This document shows positions 37,179 through 47,759 of a stretch of DNA of 64,000 nucleotides, in pieces; position 1 is the stretch's first letter; each line of letters opens with the position of its first letter. The stretch comes from Stichopus chloronotus. Lineage: Eukaryota; Echinodermata; Holothuroidea; Aspidochirotida; Stichopodidae. A program made the translations under genes and the position numbers. Where the stretch lies: NCBI GenBank assembly GCA_021234535.1, contig CM037833.1, positions 248,001-312,000 of the forward strand, read 5' to 3'. Below the pieces are notes generated by a model. It did no database searches. It worked only from the letters and a program-made list of their open reading frames with translations, and was not told the origin of the DNA.

Positions 37179-39216
37179 TCAGAGTGCAGCTATGAGCGCA
37201 TTCAGTAGATCTTCGTGCGAGTCCTGACTGTCGAACGATTCTTCATTACTTTGAAACCTTGATTTGACAAGTAAATCTTTTAGATTTGGGGCCCTTTTAT
37301 AGGCAAGGATCGGTTCGTTCGGAAACAGCTTGGATAGAATCGGATGCTCTGATACTAAATACCAGTGTTTCCGAATAGCCTCTTTCAGGTGCTGGGTTTT
37401 GATATGGGGTGTATAGGTCAGTTTGAAGACTAGAGGTGGTTCCCTTTCGTTGGGTTTTGTGGTAAGATAGTGCTCACGGTTTTCGAAAGAAATGCCTCTA
37501 GTGGCCGTGGCAAATTCTTCTTCCCTATAGTTTCGCAGTAGAAGTTTCTCTTTAAATTCATCTCTTTTATGGATGAAGTCGGTCTCATTGTTACAGAGAC
37601 GTACATAACGCAGCACTTCTCCTTTAATGAAGCCTTTAAAGGTGGCAAGTGGATGTGCAGAGTTTCTATCGAGGTATTGATAAGTTTCAGTAGGTTTGGT
37701 GTAGATTTTTGTATCTAGGAAACCAGTAGAGTGAAACTTAGGACCTTTGAAGATTCTCAGATCTAGGTAGGTGACCTCAGAGTTAGAGATTTCTACTGTG
37801 AACTTGAGGAGATGATGAATATCATTCATCCTCACCACTAGTTTCTCGAGCTCTGTGGCTGTGCCATCATACAGCAAAAGGATGTCGTCTCTGTAACGAA
37901 GCCATTTTAGGATTTTAGGATCCGTTGGGATAATCTGTTTCTCGATTTTGTGCATAAATATATCACAGATTTCTGGTGAAGCTTGACTGCCCATGGCGCA
38001 GCCAATTTTTTGGCGGTAAAACTTTTTATTAAACTCAAAGCAATTCCTTTTGAGGATGAGTTCAATTAGTTTGCGCATGGAGGTGGGAGAAATTTTATTA
38101 ATTTCATATAGGCTTTTATCTGCCTTTGCATAGACTTCTTCACAGATATCGAGTGCCTCCTCTTGGGGGAGTGTTGGTGTACATGGAGACGACATCGAGA
38201 GTTGCAAGGAGTACTGCTTTTGGTAGCTCAGTTGCTTCCAGAACTTTTAAAATGTGATTTGTGTCTTTCACGTAAGTTTCTTGTTTTGTTACAAGAGGAA
38301 GCAAGAAAAAGTCCACGAATTCAGAGATTTTCTCCGTGGGTGACCCGTTGCCGCTGATTATAGGCCTACCAGCAAATTTTGAATTAGCCGGAGGGGCCTT
38401 GTGTACTTTTGGTAGCACGTATATTACTGGTGTGCGGGTTTTATGGTTGAACGGGGATAGGTACTCCAAGGTACTTTTATCAATCTCATTTTTAGAGAAC
38501 ATGTCTAGTAGCGTCTCTTGGACTAACTTTTTAGTTTCCGATGTCATATCACTATCTAACTTTTCGTAGTGGTGACTAGACAAATGCCTTTCAACTTCGG
38601 CTTGATAGTCTGCGTGATTCAGTATAGCAATGCCTCTACCTTTATCAAATGGTTTAATAACGACAGAGTGATCGTTTTTCAATGCGTTTAATGCAAACAA
38701 CTCTGACGTGTTAACATTGCTTTGGACATTTCGGATAGGAACACTGGCTATTTCTGCCTGTGTTGCTTCTAGATAGTCCTCTAGATTTTTGCTGAAGGTC
38801 ATTTGAGGTGACCATGTAGATGGAAGCCGGAATTTGCTATGGCCTGTTTGCTTTTTATCATGCATGATGAAGCGAATTCTCATTTTTCTCTTTAGGTCTT
38901 TAATGGACTTGAGAATCTCGCTACGTTTCGGTTTTACCGGCGTGGCAATAAATTTCAGCCCTTTACCCAGTGCAATAATCTCTATATCAGACATGTTTCT
39001 GTCAGAGAGGTTTAGCACGAATTTTGAAAATGTTTCAGCTTCTCTATGAAGTGATAAGGTTTTTAGATGGCTACGTGTAGCCTCATGTCCCCTGTAGTTG
39101 GTGCGACATTTATTTATGCTTTTCTTAGCTTTAAAAGAACGGACAAATTTCCTCTGTTTCCTATTATTCTTAGATATGGTGAAAGAGGAAGAAGGAAGAG
39201 AGAGAGAACTTTGCAT
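37179..39216 (-). pseudogene. PLE reverse transcriptase, one frameshift, no endonuclease domain
   Basis: The protein would reverse-transcribe element RNA. The first segment (38,140-39,216, 358 codons from its first Met) has a basic N-terminus, IKPFDKGRGIAILN (residues 187-200), YVLPKVHK (266-273), GRPIISGNGSPTEK (283-296) and LDVVSMYTN (340-348) with the motif A Asp. An extra C in a CCCCC run near 38,163-38,167 shifts the frame. The second segment (37,179-38,207) then continues with GCAMGSQASP (69-78) and YRDDILLL (from residue 105, nt 37,884-37,895), the catalytic Asp pair. These blocks are Penelope-type. After the PNLKDLLVKS block the frame ends within about 30 residues. Canonical PLEs would continue into a Cys-rich linker and a GIY-YIG nuclease there, and neither is present. 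The frame is open upstream of the Met for about 45 codons and overlaps the end of ORF1, so the true start is uncertain. Confidence 0.92.
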
Positions 39217-39296
39217 GTTTTCAAGAAGGGTAGAGCCTGCTCTTTCTGGAGAATTTGGTGGCCCTAAAAGAGCCGTTGAGTTTTGGTGGTGATGTA

Positions 39297-39881
39297 CTAC
39301 CTCTTCTTGTAGGGGTGGTGCCTTTTGGATGCCTTTGAGCGGCGGGAGACTTTATTCTCTTCCTTCCTGGCAGATGCTTTTAAGAGCGTGGTCAGGAGAC
39401 GGTTGGCCTCGACGGATTCAGAAGTTGAGTTAAGGTCCGCTTTGGCTCTAGCTTCCTTTTCGAGGAATCTCTCACGTTGCCTCTTAGCTTGGCGTGATAG
39501 CTCTTCTCTCCAAACTCTGCAGAGCCTCTTTCCTGCCCGTTGAAGAACAGAGTTCCAAGAACTCGTGAACTCCTCCAAGAAGTTAAGGTGCCCCGGGAGC
39601 CTAGGTGGACCTCTACGGACCTTGAGCTGGTAGGGTACGCTTTTAGCGTCGTCTACCTGTGAGATGCCGTTGGTTAAAGCGATGACTTTCGACTGAATTT
39701 CCTTTAAAGTCTCAGCGTGGTATCTTACTTTTTTGTAGTTTCCCTCCTCTAGGTGGATTCTGTTCGTGAGCCTTTTATTGGCAGGGGAACGTTGTCCACA
39801 GGGTATATCGTCTTCTGAGAAAGAGATATCTGACTTAACAGGCGATGCAGGTATGTCCGGCAGCAGAGAAGTTTCCATCAC
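39297..39881 (-). CDS. PLE ORF1, basic, probably coiled-coil, unknown function
   Basis: 194 codons upstream of the RT in the same element. The N-terminal ~30 residues are acidic and Ser/Pro-rich. Residues ~117-150 are densely charged and helix-prone (many Arg, Lys and Glu). The tail from ~172 is strongly basic (RRSKASKRHHPYKKR). No GIY-YIG, zinc knuckle or RT motif is visible. By analogy with ORF1 proteins of other retroelements it could bind RNA, but that is inference. Its stop lies in a different frame from the RT. The RT frame opens (after an in-frame TAA) inside the last ~50 nt of ORF1, so translation of the RT would need frameshifting or re-initiation, unless an ancestral single frame has been broken. 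I chose the Met at 39,881 because it follows the monomer array, and another Met directly follows it. Confidence 0.7.
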   Translation of the reverse strand: MMETSLLPDIPASPVKSDISFSEDDIPCGQRSPANKRLTNRIHLEEGNYKKVRYHAETLKEIQSKVIALTNGISQVDDAKSVPYQLKVRRGPPRLPGHLNFLEEFTSSWNSVLQRAGKRLCRVWREELSRQAKRQRERFLEKEARAKADLNSTSESVEANRLLTTLLKASARKEENKVSRRSKASKRHHPYKKR

Positions 39882-39984
39882 CCAATGCTTATCGTTAACG
39901 GAGCCTTGCTTTTAAATAGCGAGCGGATGGACGTGTTGGGGCAGTCGCCTTCAATCCGGGCCTCCGACAAAGTCTGAAGGCTGA

Positions 39985-40660
39985 GCCGTTGATTGGCAAA
40001 ACAGAGCAGAACAACAAGGCCTGTGATTGGCTCGATTTCCACTGCAGAATCCTTTTCTTCATAGGCTACAGCGTTGAAGCGCACACGTACAAATCGTATG
40101 CTGAATACTAAGGTTCTGCGTCTGTGCGTACGTACGTGAAAGCTGTGCGTGCCTTTGACAATGGTTGAAAGCTGAGCAGAACAGCAAGGCCTGTGATTGG
40201 CTTGATTACCGCTATAGAATCCTTTTCTCCATAGGCTACAGCGTTGAAAGGCACACGTGCAAATCGTATGCCGAGTACTAAGGTTCTGCGTTTCTGCAGC
40301 GTATGTACGTACATGTATGCGTGAAGGCAGTAACGGCCTTTGAAATGGCTGAGTGTTGAGCAGAAAAGCAAGGCCTGTGATTGGCTCAATTTCCGCTGCA
40401 GAATCCTTTTCTGTTTAGGTTGCAGCGTGGAAATGTACAACACAAATCGTATGCTCGATGCTAGGTTCTGCGTGGGTTAAGTCAAAATGCGCCTTTGAGA
40501 ATGGCTAGGCCTCTGATTGGCATTGAAGAAAGAAACGACAGAGTCCGTGATTGGATTGATTACCGCTGCAGGATCCTTTTTTCCTTAGGCTGCAGCGTGG
40601 AAGCACACAACACACATTTTTAGTGCAAATACTGGGTTCTGCGCGGCTAAGAGAAAAGTC
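39985..40660 (-). promoter_or_regulatory. PLE 5' tandem monomers with CCAAT boxes (putative promoter)
   Basis: Roughly four diverged units lie upstream of ORF1. The phrase 'ctgtgattgg' (or ccgtgattgg) starts at 40,021, 40,191, 40,375 and 40,545, giving periods of 170, 184 and 170. Each unit continues with 'ccgctgcagaatcctttt', 'taggctacagcgt' and 'gtatgctgaatac...ggttctgcg' in variant form. On the minus strand each unit carries GCCAATCAC or a near variant, a CCAAT-box match pointing toward ORF1, and extra ones lie at about 39,990 and 40,514. Arrayed promoter monomers are known upstream of mouse L1; a promoter role here is inference. The frames at 39,878-40,084 and 40,108-40,443 arise from the array. 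Confidence 0.65.
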
Positions 40661-41000
40661 TATGTCTCACTATGTCGAGACGATGGAATATACGTGTATT
40701 TTCCATCCCGTTTGTCGTTAGAGATTCCAATGAAGGAATTCACAGTGGTAAATCTAGCCTACATCTCGATATTCCGAAGAACAGAGAGGCATGAAACAAT
40801 GAAAAATGGGGGTAGGCGGTTGAACACTATCTAACGCAACGAGCGACGCAGAACCCGAAGGGAATTTTTAAGGGGAAACGCCCGGGTATAACATGAACTT
40901 GTTGCATGTACCCTTGGTGAAACATTTCCAGCATTTTGAAATGACATACTTTTAAGTAGTAGAAATGACATACTTTTAAACAGTGATATGACAGAGTAGT

Positions 41001-41072
41001 GGTTCTTATGACCAACTAGACCGGTTTCTGCTCTCATACTCAAATGTGGAGGAGCGTCATCAGTAGTAAGCC
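41001..41072 (-). ncRNA. Hammerhead-like ribozyme fold, truncated unit
   Basis: Same fold as 37,020-37,091, but with the core CTGATGA, so the only difference between the two copies in this stretch falls on the one core base that is free to vary. It has the same weak helix I and the same C-A at the helix II edge. Confidence 0.45.
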
Positions 41073-41159
41073 TTTTAATATTTTATATTTTAGGCATAAG
41101 TGTCGTAAAATTTTATTTCAGGAATGCGTGATCTTTAGTGCACGTAAACGAGTATAAGG

Positions 41160-41882
41160 TTAGAGTGCAGCTATGAGCGCATTCAGTAGATCTTCGTGCG
41201 AGTCCTGACTGTCGAACGATTCTTCATTACTTTGAAACCTTGATTTGACAAGTAAATCTTTTAGATTTGGGGCCCTTTTATAGGCAAGGATCGGTTCGTT
41301 CGGAAACAGCTTGGATAGAATCGGATGCTCTGATACTAAATACCAGTGTTTCCGAATAGCCTCTTTCAGGTGCTGGGTTTTGATATGGGGTGTATAGGTC
41401 AGTTTGAAGACTAGAGGTGGTTCCCTTTCGTTGGGTTTTGTGGTAAGATAGTGCTCACGGTTTTCGAAAGAAATGCCTCTAGTGGCCGTGGCAAATTCTT
41501 CTTCCCTATAGTTTCGCAGTAGAAGTTTCTCTTTAAATTCATCTCTTTTATGGATGAAGTCGGTCTCATTGTTACAGAGACGTACATAACGCAGCACTTC
41601 TCCTTTAATGAAGCCTTTAAAGGTGGCAAGTGGATGTGCAGAGTTTCTATCGAGGTATTGATAAGTTTCAGTAGGTTTGGTGTAGATTTTTGTATCTAGG
41701 AAACCAGTAGAGTGAAACTTAGGACCTTTGAAGATTCTCAGATCTAGGTAGGTGACCTCAGAGTTAGAGATTTCTACTGTGAACTTGAGGAGATGATGAA
41801 TATCATTCATCCTCACCACTAGTTTCTCGAGCTCTGTGGCTGTGCCATTATACAGCAAAAGGATGTCGTCTCTGTAGGCCAT
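41160..41882 (-). pseudogene. PLE reverse transcriptase, truncated second unit
   Basis: This retains the RT from YRDDILLL to the same stop as in the full unit (240 codons, nearly identical sequence). Upstream it is joined by an internal deletion to a short piece equal to 38,917-38,988, and then to the right target repeat. It lacks motifs A and B and cannot be functional. The identical C-terminal end shows that the missing endonuclease is not a lesion unique to one copy. Confidence 0.92.
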
Positions 41883-41964
41883 TTTCTCGCTACGTTTCGG
41901 TTTTACCGGCGTGGCAATAAATTTCAGCCCTTTACCCAGTGCAATAATCTCTATATCAGATCAG

Positions 41965-41999
41965 TATTAGCACACATTTTATGGAAAAGCAAATATATA
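41965..41999. repeat. 35-bp target-site duplication, right copy
   Basis: Identical by eye to 36,768-36,802, and it directly abuts the truncated 5' end of the upstream PLE unit. Confidence 0.85.
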
Positions 42000-42850
42000 A
42001 TAAGAAATAATGCACCTTGCAGGACCCACCGTACTGCATTCTGTGCCCTATTGGCCTATAACGTCATCTATCTGGTTAACATTACAAATAATGATCAGGT
42101 ACCTAACGAAGAGGTCTGAAGTTCATCTGACGCACTGTCTAGACGGAAATCGGGGAACACTTTTTAAAAGCATTCTGCCGATAAGACATTTCAGCTTTGA
42201 CCTCTGACCATTGACCTTTGACCTTAAACTTGATGGAAGACACACCCTCTAACCATAAATCACCTATCTACCAACTTTCATCCTCATTAGCTTTGCAGTC
42301 TAGGAGGAGTTGTTGACGTAATCGTTTCTGTTTAGAATTTGAATTTTTACAACAAACACATACAAACATGATTTATAGATGAAATCTTGTATGCCGGTCA
42401 TATATTTGAAGGCCCCATGTAAGTAGCCATTTGTGATTAAGAAATACAGAAGAAATACGATTTTCACTCATTTTACCTTTGACGTCAGACCTTTGCCCTC
42501 TGAACTTTGAGGGGAGATACAATGTCAGACCATGACACATATCTACAAACTTTGACCCAAATCGGCCTTGTGGTCTAGAAGGAGTCTTTACTGTGTCAAA
42601 TTTGACCTTTCACTCCTGAAGATGATCTTTGACCTCAAAACAAATACAAAATAATTTGTTGATAAACTTTTGCATACCGGTCAAGTATGTAAAGGTTCCA
42701 CGTGAACAGTAATAAGGATTAAGAAAAAACAGCAAAAATAAGGTTTTCATGAATTTCAACTTTGATATCTGAACCTAAATTATATTTAAAATTTATCCAC
42801 TAACTTTGACCCTCATCGGTAGGAATTGCGTACACAAAATATGTTTGATT
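42000..42850. repeat. Family E tandem repeat, ~285-bp unit, under 3 units
   Basis: The phrase 'cttgtatgccggtcatat' (about 42,387) recurs as 'cttttgcataccggtcaagt' (about 42,668), followed at both sites by 'aaggccccatgt...gattaagaaatac' in variant form, then 'ttttca....tt.acctttga'. Clusters of TGACCTTTGACCT-type strings occur, one perfect at 42,212-42,224. Phrases such as 'ctaccaactttcatcc' and 'aggaggagt' resemble family A read backwards, so the two may be related. Confidence 0.65.
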
Positions 42851-42926
42851 AAAGTTTGCTTCTTCCTTTGTTTCTCTTTGTCCACACCATCTTCCTCATC
42901 ATAATGTAGCACATGCAGTTTTCACT

Positions 42927-43048
42927 CACGGCGGTGGCCGGACAGCCATCGGTCAGGCCCCGATCGATTATGACCCGTCTCCAGCTAGTCGGCTAATCGC
43001 CTTGCGGAGCCCTACTGTCATCCGTGAGGAGCGTGACCAGCACCCAGC

Positions 43049-43050
<2 letters not shown>
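42927..43050 (+). other. GC-rich islet, unrecognised
   Basis: This is clearly richer in GC than its surroundings and is open in one plus frame for more than 40 codons running into the AT tract. At this GC content that can happen by chance. A weak inverted match (ctcacgg / ccgtgag) lies near its two ends. Confidence 0.4.

Positions 43051-43129
<79 letters not shown>
43051..43129. repeat. (AT)n microsatellite, ~39 units
   Basis: Pure alternating AT over about 79 bases. Confidence 0.97.
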
Positions 43130-43132
<3 letters not shown>

Positions 43133-43261
43133 CTCTTAATTCATAGGCCTTAACTCATCACCCTAGGCTATATTTTTACCTTCTGGAAAGCAAAATTCTC
43201 AACTGGTTTGATTGCATCAAATTCTAATTGTTTTGATTATACATGTGGCGGAATTTAAGAC

Positions 43262-43490
43262 AGGCGGAGGGAGGGACTAGACTAGGTGGTTGGGAGAATT
43301 GAAACCGTCTGGGGTGGTGAGGTTTTGTCTTTTAGCCGATGTTGACCCGAAGGCCGGACGATATGCTAGAAGTCCGGCTGAACATCGTCGGGACATCGTC
43401 CGATTGGTGCATGATGATTTTATGATGCCCGACGCCGGGATTGATTTTAACTCCGAATTAAAGTGAGCCCGGCGAGAGCGTAATGCAGGA
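43262..43490 (+). other. Second GC-rich islet with an open plus frame
   Basis: A plus-strand frame of about 60 codons ends at the tga near 43,458-43,461. Its translation (for example DVDPKAGRYARSP and DDFMMPDAGIDF) is rich in charged residues. A 'ttttgtcttttag' acceptor-like string lies inside it. The opposing minus frame (43277-43531) is also open, which argues that GC content rather than coding explains the openness. No family is recognised. Confidence 0.35.
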
Positions 43491-45967
43491 AAATGAGTAC
43501 AAAATAAGTCAGGATATAATTGTAAATACACCGTTACTGAATTAGACTAATATCGACCTATGTCTGAAAGTAACATTCAGATTACAGTGTAGCACAGTCA
43601 GCTTCAGCAGTAAAAACAGTGGTAAACAATATGTTGCAATACAAACGTAAAAATGTTCGCAATTTATATGTACTTCAAACAAAGGTCAAAGGGCGAGTCA
43701 TATGTGTCAATTTATCGCGAATGACAAATATGTTTTGTTTAAAAAAGTGACAATTTTTCAAAAAAAATCATGAGAACAGAGTATCACCAAACATGAAACA
43801 CCCATACAGCTCTTCTGTTGTTTTAATAGAGAGATATGCCCAACATCCCACTGGCTTAACAAAATATAAATGTTTATTTTTCAAAGGCAAACATGTGTAT
43901 CGATTACACATTTGTGTTTATTTCAAAATGTTAACATTTCCACAGGGATGGCGGAATATAAAGCATAAAGGCGATGGTTAGGCACATTTCATTTGACGTC
44001 GACGACTAGCAGACAAATAACATTATGTGTTTATGTAATTGGGAGTTATAGAGCTAAACCAAAAGAAAAAAAATAGAGCGGCTAAGTAGAAGGCACACGG
44101 CTAGTCATAACATTATAAATGGCACTTTTCTCAAAGTCGATCACTTGACGTTTATACAGAAATACCGGAATTGGTAGATGCAAGTTGAACAGAGGGGTAG
44201 ATCCTTTAGTGACAAGGGCAATGTTACATGTAATCCCCAATGTTACACTCTACGGATGTTTCTTGCAAACTTTGTCAACCCCTTCCCCCAAATCCTGCGC
44301 GACAACGAACGTTAGACGGATAATTTTTCTGTCAAATATATTGCCTGATCTCAGCGCATAACATATATTATGCAAAGCCTAATTATTGCACAACGTTTAT
44401 GTTCGTTCAGTCGACTTATAAGTTAATACAATGAATCAAATTGAATAGGTGCACGTGACCTCCGCCCACGTCCTTTCAAGTCCTTTTCATTATAAATTCT
44501 TACATATCTGTCCAATCTCTGAGCTTATTTCCATGGCTGCAGCTTGTCGGATTGCAGGTCGATTGAAGTTTGGGGGAAAACAACAAATATTCATGTTCAC
44601 ATACACTTTTAATGTTAGACTGCCTCACAGGGGGGTTCTGCAGTGATTTGGCAACAGGCAGGGGCTTTTGGTCTTAGAACCCAATTAAAAAGTGGGAGAT
44701 TAAAGCTTTGTTCGGCCCTAACCCTAATACTGTCCAAGCACAAGAATAAATTTAAGAGTAGATGTAATTTATTATGATTTTTGTATCATCGCCACCCATC
44801 CGACGTGTCCTATCTTTTTACTTTTCGTACACTTATTTGTCTCATCATTTCAATCAGATACATGCTGCTTAGAAAACCAGATAAGTGTCGTTACCGATAG
44901 TCGGTTGCAATCGTACACAGCACATTTTATTCGATCCTCAAAAGCGATAGAAGTGCTCCACCCAGATAGTCTTGCACGCACTCAGACCGCACCCCCCCCC
45001 CCGTTTCTTTTTTTGTTGTGTGTGTGTGTACAACTATTGTAATTGTTATTCACTTTGACAACCTTCAGAAAGAGTATGTTACCAGTGCTATTTGATGTTT
45101 GGCTTAGAATTTGAGAGCTGCTTTTTCCACCTTATAATAGTTTACTGTGGGTCCCGGATGTAATCTCGCCTAAATTTTGTACTACTCTTACATTATTTTT
45201 AAAGCATAAATTTGCAAATAATCTGGTTCTCTAAAAGCCTTTCCCTAAATGTATAATACGATTCCAAGAACGTTACCTCTGCAATTTACAGCACATATTT
45301 TAAGCCTTTTTTTCCTGGACCTAAGCCGGTTGGAACCCACCTGAACTTTTCGAGAACAGCCCCTGGACCCCACCTATTATTCTTGTCCAGGAATACATGA
45401 GCACGTGTTCCCGATAATTCACCCTTACCCTCAAAAAATGAAAGAATAAAGACATCTACACCCCAGAATTCTAATCAACATAAAATTATTGATATGCTAT
45501 TATCTCAGTTAGCTCGGTATATTCAGTAGACATAACATATAAATGAGAACATTTCGTTCTTGTTTCGGTCAAAAATAAACCTTCATTGTAAAGTCAGTAA
45601 CTATTTGGTTATATAAGTTCAGTTACATGAGTGATACTGTCTGAACGAAACGTATGTTTCGCCTCCCATTGTACTTTTATCTTTCGATGGCGAAGTCATC
45701 AGAGAGTGACTACTAAGTATCGATTTTGAGGAAATTACTGGTGAACATTGCGTAGTCACCAACATAACGTTCAAAGTACATTCAGCCAGACAAAATACAT
45801 TTTACTGAAAAAATAGCACAAGGGTGTTAGCGGTTGGGATATTTATTGTTGTAATCCTCAAAGTATGTCTGTGGAAAGTTTTCATGTACAGTGGTTAATG
45901 TGTCATGGAATAAAGTAACGAGAGAAATGTAAAATTATTCACAAGCAAATATATTCAGTAAGACCTA

Positions 45968-46171
45968 CAACCTTGGGCAAAATTGGTGGGACACTTTATC
46001 GTACGTTGCTAATATAATACTGAATTTTAGGTGAGAGGATAACATGAAACCCCGCGCCCCGTTCCAATGTTGCGCTATAGAAGTAAATGTACCCATTGAA
46101 CAGCAATCCTATAGCCAATATTGAACGGGGGCGGGGGGGGGGGGTGTCCCAAGGTATTTTGTCCAAGATTG
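45968..46171 (-). mobile_element. Family D MITE-like unit, copy 1
   Basis: The ends are CAACCTTGGGCAAAATTGG and the inverse (gtcccaaggtattttgtcc then aagattg). The middle contains 'gaattttaggtgagaggat' and 'agccaatattgaacggggg', shared with copy 2. It is about 204 bp, with a poly-G expansion (46,131-46,144). Confidence 0.85.
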
Positions 46172-46816
46172 TCTGAGTTTTTGGGGAGCAATTTTGGAGC
46201 GAAATTTTGAAAGAAAATTGAACATTTTTGGACAAGGTGCATCAAAAAAATTAGCTATCGGGGCCCATGTGTCTGGGGATTTTCAAATGAAGGTATTTTG
46301 AATTTCGACTATGAACATAACAAGTTTAATTTTAATTTTGGGGAATTATTTGTATATGTTTTGTTGGAAAGGAGTGATCATGAATGGATAGATTGTTTCA
46401 TGGTTTTGTATGCGGACAGAAATAGTTGCGTTTAGAAATAACATTGATGGGCAGCTGTTGCATTGCGTTGCAACAGGAGTGTTACTGCAATTGTAGAATG
46501 CTGGTAGGAATCCAGGTTATAATATATTCTGAAGTAGCTCCACTCTCTACCAAATTGCGTGTAAGTCAGAACTGTAGATTCAGCTTAATATTACAATAAT
46601 GACAGAACGTTAGTAAAGGCTGGTTTTTTTTTACAGCTTTGGCCGCTAAATCAAGAATTGTGACTGCAATTTTTACATTACATGAAGATGGTGACATATG
46701 TAATCTTTAGTTTTGTGATCTACGCAATTTTCCCTCGGGTTGCTTAAATTCTCCTGTCAAAACATTTGGTAGAACATGGGTTTCATTAACCTGTACTGTC
46801 GGACATTGTTGTTAGG

Positions 46817-46860
46817 TCTGAGTCAGCTTGGATGGGAAGGCCGGGGTTCGATTCACGGCA
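46817..46860 (+). other. Weak tRNA-like A/B-box pair
   Basis: ggttcgattc at 46,845-46,854 matches the internal B box except for its last base. An A-box-like 'gagtcagcttgg' lies only about 20 bp upstream, too close for a tRNA gene. It may be a worn tRNA-derived SINE head, or chance. Confidence 0.2.
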
Positions 46861-47759
46861 TGACCATAGTGTTTTTCACTGCTCAATTATCCATTTATAA
46901 ACTCAAATGTCTGTCAACGTCTCATTTTGCATTCATATATAACATAAGATAATATATATATATATATATTAATATAATGATATAGCTCTAACAACAAATA
47001 TGTACTCTGAAGTCGGTTGAAACTGCTTAAAATGAATGACATATTACAGTGCACCATGTACGGTACAAGAGAATGGGTGCCACAATGTCACTGTTATGTG
47101 AATATGAGCAAACGTCACATTTATTAAATTTGCATATTAGGGATTTATTTTGTATAATGATAGTACACTTTTTTACCCAGATTAACCTGCAAGACAGCCA
47201 TAACAGTCATTAAGCGTAGTTACTTTAATACCAGACACCACGTCATCACTGTAAACAATTTGAATAAATAACACATATACATCGATCTTCGTCAACGGAC
47301 CACAGTGACTTACATGTTAGTTGTTTTTGGGGGAGGTGTTTTTTTGTTTTGTTTTGTTTTTTTCTTCGGTACCTGTCTCAGTATCAGAGTTTGAGCCGAA
47401 AGTACGTCATTTGTATGATACAAAATGTTTTAAAGTAGCTTCCTGGTCGACAAGATGCATTTTAGTTATGATGTTACCTCCCCAATGACTGCATTTTATT
47501 CAGCGCATTAAGTGCAAATACATGGATTTGACTGACTTATTCCTCCCTTTACTCCAAAATAACATTGACAACATTCACACAATAATATTATTACAGTAAA
47601 CCAACTTCAATATAGGCCCAAAACATGCCAAACATGCACTGCTGATGTTTCTTGTTACAAGGAATATCAACCCCCCCCACATTTTGCCGTTTAACTTATT
47701 TCAAATTGACGATTTTTCCTGTGCCCCGCGCATGCCTCTAAACCGTCGAAATTATCTGA

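Larger units (their letters stand above)
36803..41964 (-). mobile_element. Penelope-like element insertion: full unit plus truncated head-to-tail unit
   Basis: Read on the minus strand, the insertion starts at 41,964 with a truncated unit (to about 40,791) and continues into a nearly full unit (about 40,790 to 36,803). The two units are offset by exactly 3,981 bp over about 1.08 kb, and I see only about three substitutions between them (near 37,076, 37,162 and 37,868), so they are young or were made together. The 3' end has a small tgaaaaaa-type tail (36,803-36,825). A partial copy upstream of a full one is the known 'pseudo-LTR' arrangement of Penelope-like elements. The truncated unit corresponds to 36,809-37,900 joined to 38,917-38,988 of the full unit, so about 1 kb of internal RT is missing. 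A 35-bp direct repeat flanks the whole. Coding parts are ORF1 (39,297-39,881) and RT (37,179-39,245). Confidence 0.93.

Noticed and set aside
45685..45720. Second hammerhead-like core (CTGATGA ... GAAA on the minus strand)
   Set aside because: The bases between the two core strings do not form a helix II, and copy 3 of the duplicated segment does not keep the core.
46817..46860. tRNA gene
   Set aside because: A B-box-like string is present, but the A-box-like string is too close and no acceptor or anticodon stem can be drawn; kept only as a weak feature.
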